Part shown: piece after piece, positions 58,198-64,000 of the stretch
Position numbering within the stretch: the stretch's first letter is position 1
Layout: each line of letters opens with the position of its first letter
Assembly (NCBI RefSeq): GCF_009856625.1
Contig: NZ_CP047241.1
Span: 3,782,001-3,846,000, forward strand
Origin: Aquitalea denitrificans
GTDB taxonomy: Bacteria; Pseudomonadota; Gammaproteobacteria; Burkholderiales; Chromobacteriaceae
Reading direction: 5' to 3'
DNA: 64,000 nucleotides
Notes under the pieces: generated by a model
What the model saw: only the letters and a program-made list of their open reading frames with translations
The model's database searches: none
Told to the model about the DNA's origin: nothing
Translations under genes and position numbers: made by a program

Positions 58198-58230
58198 GAA
58201 AAAGGCCGGCGGGCACAAAGCCCCCGGCCT
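58198..58230 (-). terminator. Intrinsic terminator after argB
   Basis: On the minus strand GGCCGGGGGC, TTTGT loop, GCCCGCCGGCC, then TTTTTC, 21 bases beyond the argB stop. Confidence 0.85.
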
Positions 58231-58251
58231 GTTGCACTGACTGGAAATGAC

Positions 58252-59124
58252 TCAGCTGGCGCGAATCATGGTGCCGACACCATCATCGGTCATGATTTCC
58301 AGCAATAGCGCGTGCGGGACACGGCCATCGATGATGTGTACGGTATTCACGCCGCTGCGTGCTGCATCCAGCGCCGAGCTGATTTTGGGCAGCATGCCAC
58401 CATGGATAGTGCCATCGGCAAATAGTGCGTCCACCTGCTGGGCGGACAAGCCGGTCAGCAGTTTGCCTTGCTTGTCCAGTACCCCAGGGGTGTTGGTCAT
58501 CAGGATAAGCTTTTCTGCATTCAGGGTTTCGGCCAGTTTGCCGGCCACCAGGTCGGCATTGATGTTGTAGGCTTCACCATTGGCACCGACGCCGATCGGG
58601 GCCACTACCGGGATGAAGTCCTGGCGGTCCAGCAAGGACACCAGCGACGGATCGATGCTGGAAATCTCGCCAACCTGGCCAATATCGATCTTCTCGTCGC
58701 TCTCATCACTGAGGAACATCTTTTCCGCACGAATGAAGTGGCCATCCTTGCCGGTAAGGCCAACAGCCTTGCCGCCGTGGGTATTGATCAGCGACACGAT
58801 TTCCTTGTTCACCAGGCCGCCCAGCACCATTTCCACCACGTCCATGGTTTCCTGGTCGGTCACGCGCATGCCCTGCACGAACTTGCCTTCCTTGCCGACA
58901 CGCTCCAGCAGTTCATTGATTTGCGGGCCGCCGCCATGCACCACCACCGGATTGATGCCCACCAGCTTGAGCAGCACGATGTCCTTGGCAAAGCCTTCTT
59001 TGAGCGCATCGTCGGTCATGGCATTGCCACCATACTTGATCACGATGGTCTTGCCAGAAAAACGGCGGATATACGGCAGGGCCTCGGCGAGAACCAACGC
59101 TTTTTCAGCGGCATTTACAGACAC
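58252..59124 (-). CDS. argB: Acetylglutamate kinase
   Basis: 290 residues from the GTG at 59124, with AAGGAG six bases upstream; a longer frame from 59169 lacks this. Motifs: IKYGGNAM, VVHGGGPQIN, GKDGHFIRAEK, INADLVAGKLAETLNAEKLILMTNTPGVL (in part) and TIHGGMLPKISSAL. It phosphorylates N-acetylglutamate in arginine synthesis. The allosteric N-terminal helix of hexameric, arginine-inhibited enzymes (AEKALVLAEALPYIRRFSGK) is present. Confidence 0.97.
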   Translation of the reverse strand: MSVNAAEKALVLAEALPYIRRFSGKTIVIKYGGNAMTDDALKEGFAKDIVLLKLVGINPVVVHGGGPQINELLERVGKEGKFVQGMRVTDQETMDVVEMVLGGLVNKEIVSLINTHGGKAVGLTGKDGHFIRAEKMFLSDESDEKIDIGQVGEISSIDPSLVSLLDRQDFIPVVAPIGVGANGEAYNINADLVAGKLAETLNAEKLILMTNTPGVLDKQGKLLTGLSAQQVDALFADGTIHGGMLPKISSALDAARSGVNTVHIIDGRVPHALLLEIMTDDGVGTMIRAS

Positions 59125-59225
59125 AACGATCTCCTTCTGCTGGGTAGGGGCCGGAAGCGCTCCGGCCATGGGGCGACAATGTGTTGCATTCTAATCAATC
59201 AAACTACTGAACACTGATTTATTAA

Positions 59226-59254
59226 TTGTAATGACAGTCGCTTTGCACTACATT
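59226..59254 (+). promoter_or_regulatory. Sigma-70-like promoter of the TetR-RND operon
   Basis: TTGTAA, 17-base spacer, TACATT. The predicted transcript would start near 59261, so a start codon at 59266 would be almost leaderless and the ATG at 59290 is preferred. CATTAATG at 59260-59267 could be part of a TetR operator. Confidence 0.45.
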
Positions 59255-59289
59255 GCCATGCATTAATGAACGAGTATTCAGATATATCC

Positions 59290-59934
59290 ATGACAGAAAA
59301 CTGCCCAATCGCTCGCTGGCGCAGAAAAAAGGAAGCACGCCCGGCCGAAATTCTGGATGCAGCCCTGATCCAGTTTGTCGAGAAAGGCTTTCGCGCCACC
59401 AAAATGGAAGACATTGCACGGGCAGCCGGGGTAACCAAAGGCACGCCCTATCTTTACTTCCAGAACAAGGAAGAGATTTTCAAGGCCATTGCCCGCGGCA
59501 CCATTGTTGCCAATCTGCAGCAGTTGGCCCAGGTTGCCGCCGGATACCAGGGCAGCACCAGCGACCTGCTACACCACATGATAGAGCACTGGTGGCAGGA
59601 GGTTGGCTCTGCGCCATCGGCCGGCCTGTGCAAGTTGATGATTGCCGAAGCGGCCAACTTCCCCGAACTTGCACTGTTCTACTTTGAAGAAGTGATCATC
59701 CCCAGCAACCAGATGCTGGCCAGGGTACTGGAGCGCGGCATCGCCAGCGGCGAGTTTCGCGAAGTCCCGCTGGTTCACACCGTTGAGGCCATGCTGGCTC
59801 CCTTGCTGACCACCATGATTTTCAACCACTCCTTCGGCCAGTTGCCCGGTTGCTGCATCGGCTCTACCAAGGATCCGCTCGGCTTCCTCAAGGACGCACT
59901 GGATCTGGTGCTGCACGGACTGAAAAAGAACTGA
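59290..59934 (+). CDS. TetR-family transcriptional regulator
   Basis: 214 residues from the ATG at 59290; an in-frame ATG at 59266 would add eight residues. N-terminal HTH: RPAEILDAALIQFVEKGF, KMEDIARAAGVTKGTPYLYFQNKEEIFKAI (in parts). The C-terminal ligand domain (about 75-210) is variable. It is first in a row with a membrane fusion protein (14 bases later) and an RND pump, so it almost certainly represses them and itself. The effector is likely a pump substrate. Confidence 0.9.
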   Translation: MTENCPIARWRRKKEARPAEILDAALIQFVEKGFRATKMEDIARAAGVTKGTPYLYFQNKEEIFKAIARGTIVANLQQLAQVAAGYQGSTSDLLHHMIEHWWQEVGSAPSAGLCKLMIAEAANFPELALFYFEEVIIPSNQMLARVLERGIASGEFREVPLVHTVEAMLAPLLTTMIFNHSFGQLPGCCIGSTKDPLGFLKDALDLVLHGLKKN

Positions 59935-59948
59935 CAGGAAAACTGCCC

Positions 59949-61028
59949 ATGCCCACGCCCCTCCGCCTTGCCAGCCCGGCCCTGCTGGCTGTGCTGCTTA
60001 CTGCCTGTTCTCAGCCAAGCGCTACCGTCGAAGAAGTCCGCCCGGTCCGGGTGGTAACTGCCAGTCAGAATGGCAGCGTGCAGAGCAATAGCTTTGCCGG
60101 CCAGATTCGCGCCCGCACCGAAACCGACCTGGCCTTCCGCATTGGCGGCAAGATCATCGCCAAGTTGGTAAACAACGGCGAACACGTAAAAAAAGGCCAG
60201 TTACTGGCCAGGCTTGACCCCAGCGATACCAGCCTGGACATCAACGCCAAACAGGCTCAACTGGCCGCCGCCGAGTCGGACCTGGCCCAGCAGCAGCTCA
60301 ATCTGCAGCGTTATCAGCAATTGCTGGCCAAGCAGTTCATCAGCCAGGCCCAGGTAGACAGCCAGCTCAATGGCGTCAACGCCGCCCGCGCCAAGCGCGA
60401 TGAAGCGCGTGCCCAGCTGGCCGCCAGCCGCAATCAGGGCAGCTATACCCAATTACTGGCCGACGCCGACGGCATTGTCAGCCAGATATCAGCCGAGCCG
60501 GGCCAAGTGGTGGCCGCAGGACAGGCGGTGGCACGACTGGCGCACGATGGCCCGCGGGAAGCCGCCATCCAGGTGCCGGAAAACGCCCTGCAGCAAGTAC
60601 GTCAACAAAAGGAATTCACCGTCAGCCTGTGGGCGGGCAAGCAGCAGTTCCAGGGCAAACTGCGTGAACTGGCTGGCGATGCCGATGCCGCCACCCGCAC
60701 CTATGCCGCCCGCATCAGCCTGCCGGATGTCATCCCGCTGGCGCTGGGCCAAACCGCCACCATCACGCTAGACACAAATGCAACACCGTCGCTCCAAACC
60801 CTGCGCCTGCCACTGACTGCACTGCTGGATGAGCAGGGCAAGCACTATGTATGGGTGGTAAACGACAAGGATCTGCGCGTTATCCGCCGTCCGGTCAGCG
60901 TGGCCAGCATCGACAGCAACAGCGTCACGCTGCTAGGTGGTGTCCACCCCGGCGAAAAAGTGGTCAGTGCCGGCGTACATCTGCTACATGACAAGCAACG
61001 CGTCACCTTGCTGCAAGGTGGGCAGTAA
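59949..61028 (+). CDS. RND efflux periplasmic adaptor (membrane fusion protein)
   Basis: 359 residues from the ATG at 59949; AGGAAA precedes it. Lipoprotein signal ending LLTAC. Domains: barrel-sandwich/lipoyl halves (RIGGKIIAKLVNNGEHVKKGQLLARLDPSD in part; ADADGIVSQISAEPGQVVAAGQAVARL in part), an alpha-hairpin (about 95-165) and C-terminal beta-barrel. It links the inner-membrane pump to an outer-membrane channel. The pump gene begins directly after its stop codon. No outer-membrane factor is seen before the window ends. Confidence 0.95.
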   Translation: MPTPLRLASPALLAVLLTACSQPSATVEEVRPVRVVTASQNGSVQSNSFAGQIRARTETDLAFRIGGKIIAKLVNNGEHVKKGQLLARLDPSDTSLDINAKQAQLAAAESDLAQQQLNLQRYQQLLAKQFISQAQVDSQLNGVNAARAKRDEARAQLAASRNQGSYTQLLADADGIVSQISAEPGQVVAAGQAVARLAHDGPREAAIQVPENALQQVRQQKEFTVSLWAGKQQFQGKLRELAGDADAATRTYAARISLPDVIPLALGQTATITLDTNATPSLQTLRLPLTALLDEQGKHYVWVVNDKDLRVIRRPVSVASIDSNSVTLLGGVHPGEKVVSAGVHLLHDKQRVTLLQGGQ

Positions 61029-64000
61029 ATGAAAAAGCTCAATCTGTCGGAATGGGCGCTGCGCCACCAGGCGCTGGTGCTGTATTTCATGGTGATGCTG
61101 ATGGTGTCCGGGCTGTGGGCCTACACCCAGCTGGGCCAGAAGGAAGACCCGGAATTCACCTTCAAGGCCATGCTGGTGCAAACCTACTGGCCAGGTGCCA
61201 AGGCGGTGGAGGTGGAACAGCAAATCAGCGACCGGCTGGAAGAAAAACTGCAGGAAATGCCGGAGATCAAGTATGTGCAGAGCTACAGCAAGCCGGGTGA
61301 GTCCCTGCTACTGATCAATCTGCGCGAAGATGTACCCGCCAAGAATGTGCAGGCGCTGTGGTATCAGGTGCGCAAAAAACTGGGCGATGTGCGCAGCAGC
61401 CTGCCAGCCACCACCCAGGGGCCGTTCTTCAACGATGAGTTCGGCGATACCTTCGGCAATATCTACGCCTTTACCGGCGATGGTTTTAGCGATGAAGCGC
61501 TGCGCCGCTACGTGGACCGGGCCAAGGAAGAAATCCTGCGGGTGCCGGATATAGCCAAGGTCAGCCTGGTGGGCGAGCAGAGCGAGAACATCTATATCGA
61601 CCTGTCCAGCAGCAAGCTCGCCTCACTGGGGCTGGACACCAGCACCATCTGGACTGCCTTGCAGCAGCAAAATGCCATGCTGCCAGCCGGCACCTATGAA
61701 ACCGCCAGCGACCGCATCTGGGTCCGCCCCAGCGGCAACTACAACACGGTGGAAGCCGTTGCCAATACGCCTATTGTCGCCAATGGCAAAAACCTGCGCC
61801 TGGGCGATATCGCGCAAATTCACCGCGGCTTTATCGACCCACCCAACTTCCGTATGCGCTTCAATGGCCATCCAGCCCTAGGCCTGGCCATCACCATGAA
61901 AAGCGGTGGCGACGTATTGCAACTGGGCGAGCACCTGGACGCCACCCTCAAGCAGATTCAATCCAAACTGCCGGTGGGCATCGAAATACATGCCGTTTCT
62001 GATCAACCCAAGGTAGTGAAGGGTGCGGTAAGCGAATTCATGCGCTCGCTGATCGAGGCCGTGCTGATTGTGCTGGCCGTCAGCTTCTTCAGCCTGGGCC
62101 TGCGCACCGGCGTGGTGGTGGCGCTGTCGATTCCGCTGGTGCTGGCGATGACCTTCCTCGCCATGTACTTCTTCAAGCTGGATCTGCAACGCATCTCGCT
62201 GGGCTCGCTGATCATCGCGCTGGGCCTGCTGGTGGACGATGCCATCATCGCGGTGGAAATGATGGCACTGAAGCTGGAACAGGGCTGGAACAAGTTCCAG
62301 GCGGCAACCTATGCCTACACCAGCACCGCCTTTCCCATGCTGACCGGCACGCTGATCACCGCAGCCACCTTTTTACCCGTGGGGCTGGCCAAATCCGATG
62401 CCGGCGAATACGTGTTCAGCCTGTTTGCCGTGGTGGGGCTGGCACTTATCCTGTCCTGGATTGTCGCCGTCGTTTTCACACCATTCCTGGGCTACAAGCT
62501 GCTGCCGGAACAGGCCATCCACCACCAGCAGCATGATGTCTACCAGAAGCCCTTCTACATCCGCTTCCGCGCCGTGCTGGAATGGTGCCTGCACTACCGC
62601 AAAACAGTCATCACCATCACGCTGGGTATATTTGTGCTGTCGCTGCTGGCCTTCCGCCTGCTGGTAGCACAGCAATTCTTTCCATCATCCAACCGGCCAG
62701 AGCTGATGGTAGACCTGTGGCTGCCACGAGGTGCCAGTTACGCCGCCACCGAAAGCGAAGTGAAAAAACTGGAAGCACTGATCCGCCAGGACAAGAATGT
62801 GCACAGTGTCACCAGCTATGTCGGCAGTGGCAGCCCGCGCTTTTATCTACCACTGGATCAGCAACAACAGCACCTCAACTATGCCCAGTTGATGGTGATG
62901 ACCGGCGACGAGCATGTACGCGAACTGGTGAAAAGCCGTATTGAGCAGATTTTCGATCACGACTTCCCGCTGGTACGCGGCCGGGTCACCCGGCTGGAAA
63001 ACGGCCCGCCGGTCGGCTACCCGGTACAGTTCCGCGTGATGGGGCCAGACCACGACAAGATCCGCGCCATTGCCTCAGAAGTGGAAAAGCGGGTTCGAGC
63101 CAACCCGGCCACCCGCCACGTCAACATCAACTGGGGCGAGCAGCTGAAGGCGCTGCGTATCACGCTGGATCAGGACAAGATCCGCCTGCTGGGCATCAAC
63201 AGCCAGTCGCTGTCGCAGCAGTTGCAGATGCTGATTTCCGGTGCCACCGTCACCGACTACCGTGACGGCAACCGCACCGTCGGTATTGTGGCGCGCCTGA
63301 ACAAGCAGGAGCAGAGCGATGTGGCCGCGCTGGGCAATTTGCAGGTGCAAACCGCCAGCGGTCGCTTTGTGCCGGTGTCGCAACTGGGCAAGATCGACTA
63401 TCAACCGGAAGAGTCCATCATCTGGCGACGCAACCGTCTGCCCACCATCACCGTCAACGCAGATGTGGCCGATGGCGTGCAGGGCGATGATGTCTCCACC
63501 GCGCTGTGGCCGCAAATGCAGCAGCTGGAGCAGACTCTGCCGCTGGGCTATCACATCGAACTCGGTGGCTCGCTGGAATCCAGCAGCAATTCACAAACCG
63601 CCATTGCCGCCGTTGCACCCTTCATGATCGTGGTGGTACTTACCCTGCTGATGCTGCAATTGCAAAGCTTCCAGCGCACGCTGATGGTATTGCTGACCGC
63701 ACCGCTGGGCATGATAGGCGTCACCCTCACCCTTATCCTGTTCCAGGCACCGTTCGGCTTTGTTGCCATGCTGGGAGTGATTGCCCTGTCCGGCATGATC
63801 ATGCGCAACTCGGTTATCCTGGTTGACCAGATCGAACATGACATCGGCGAGGGCATAGACCGCCACGAGGCCATCATTGGTTCAACAGTACGCCGCTTCC
63901 GCCCCATCATGCTGACTGCACTGGCCGCCATCCTGGCCATGATTCCGCTCACCCGCAGCACCTTCTGGGGACCGATGGCGGTGGCCATCATGGGTGGCTT
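61029..64000 (+). CDS. RND efflux permease, cut by the window edge
   Basis: About 990 residues are present with no stop before 64000; the family is about 1010-1040 residues, so only the last few per cent is missing. HAE1/AcrB-type: N-terminal TM1 (LSEWALRHQALVLYFMVMLMVSGLWAY in part), the GLLVDDAIIAVEMMALKLE proton-relay region of TM4 with the essential Asp pair, porter subdomains, and a second half with EQD-like segments and GMIMRNSVILVDQIEHDI near 920. Substrate not predictable; the porter loops differ from AcrB. Runs with the adaptor and TetR genes. Confidence 0.93.
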   Translation, partial: MKKLNLSEWALRHQALVLYFMVMLMVSGLWAYTQLGQKEDPEFTFKAMLVQTYWPGAKAVEVEQQISDRLEEKLQEMPEIKYVQSYSKPGESLLLINLREDVPAKNVQALWYQVRKKLGDVRSSLPATTQGPFFNDEFGDTFGNIYAFTGDGFSDEALRRYVDRAKEEILRVPDIAKVSLVGEQSENIYIDLSSSKLASLGLDTSTIWTALQQQNAMLPAGTYETASDRIWVRPSGNYNTVEAVANTPIVANGKNLRLGDIAQIHRGFIDPPNFRMRFNGHPALGLAITMKSGGDVLQLGEHLDATLKQIQSKLPVGIEIHAVSDQPKVVKGAVSEFMRSLIEAVLIVLAVSFFSLGLRTGVVVALSIPLVLAMTFLAMYFFKLDLQRISLGSLIIALGLLVDDAIIAVEMMALKLEQGWNKFQAATYAYTSTAFPMLTGTLITAATFLPVGLAKSDAGEYVFSLFAVVGLALILSWIVAVVFTPFLGYKLLPEQAIHHQQHDVYQKPFYIRFRAVLEWCLHYRKTVITITLGIFVLSLLAFRLLVAQQFFPSSNRPELMVDLWLPRGASYAATESEVKKLEALIRQDKNVHSVTSYVGSGSPRFYLPLDQQQQHLNYAQLMVMTGDEHVRELVKSRIEQIFDHDFPLVRGRVTRLENGPPVGYPVQFRVMGPDHDKIRAIASEVEKRVRANPATRHVNINWGEQLKALRITLDQDKIRLLGINSQSLSQQLQMLISGATVTDYRDGNRTVGIVARLNKQEQSDVAALGNLQVQTASGRFVPVSQLGKIDYQPEESIIWRRNRLPTITVNADVADGVQGDDVSTALWPQMQQLEQTLPLGYHIELGGSLESSSNSQTAIAAVAPFMIVVVLTLLMLQLQSFQRTLMVLLTAPLGMIGVTLTLILFQAPFGFVAMLGVIALSGMIMRNSVILVDQIEHDIGEGIDRHEAIIGSTVRRFRPIMLTALAAILAMIPLTRSTFWGPMAVAIMGG

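Noticed and set aside
1..64000. tRNA, rRNA, transposase or integrase genes
   Set aside because: No T-loop/anticodon arrangement, rRNA segment, transposase motif or flanking target duplications were seen on either strand.

Overview
The window is a gene-dense, moderately GC-rich bacterial chromosome segment. Gene content points to a flagellated betaproteobacterium of the Neisseriales, most likely Chromobacteriaceae (Aquitalea/Chromobacterium type). That placement rests on protein resemblance and gene order as I recognise them, not on a database search. I see no insertion sequence, phage, CRISPR array, rRNA or tRNA. Almost all open frames antisense to the genes below are shadows of high-GC coding.

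Layout. 1-9.2 kb: an exported Lys/Ala repeat protein, a secreted trypsin-like protease, RNase PH, a PP2C phosphatase/Ser-Thr kinase pair, yicC, two lipoproteins, small hypothetical genes, a DUF1272 protein and a 3-hydroxyisobutyrate dehydrogenase-type enzyme. 9.3-14.7 kb: a minus-strand late flagellar block (FlhB C-domain-like, FliK-like, DUF2802, FliT, FliS, FliD, FlaG, flagellin) with a near-consensus sigma-28 promoter before fliC. 14.7-27.4 kb: nine minus-strand genes running straight into fliC: a 1626-residue multi-module glycosyltransferase, a WecE-type sugar aminotransferase, a methyltransferase, an acyl carrier protein, a hexapeptide acyltransferase, a radical SAM protein, an aldehyde dehydrogenase, an adenylate-forming ligase and an MTA/MTI phosphorylase. 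I read this as a flagellin-glycan island whose sugar probably carries a custom acyl group; it is the most interesting system here.

27.6-45.7 kb: two DUF3592 proteins, ruvX, algH, smc, a NarK-type transporter, a TonB-like protein, two YceI proteins with cytochrome b561 and a MarR regulator, moaA, zipA, ligA, a TPR glycosyltransferase, galU and hpt. 45.7-51.8 kb: an amidase with an MHS transporter, the ribosome-assembly GTPase RbgA, DUF3820, hypothetical genes, and two non-coding stretches that hold a candidate small RNA (Pho-box-like element, several stems, strong terminator) and a candidate 28-codon gene. 51.8-57.1 kb: ETF-ubiquinone oxidoreductase, a CaiB-type CoA-transferase and glutaryl-CoA dehydrogenase with a divergent IclR regulator, a glutarate/lysine breakdown set feeding electrons to ubiquinone. 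57.2-64 kb: a DUF2846 lipoprotein, a CBS-domain protein, argB, and a TetR - membrane fusion protein - RND pump operon cut by the window edge.

Regulatory signals read directly from the sequence include the sigma-28 promoter, a cluster of inverted repeats over the marR promoter, a 15-bp palindrome between gcdH and the IclR gene, sigma-70-like promoters before yicC, galU and the TetR gene, a hairpin in the yicC leader and about a dozen intrinsic terminators.
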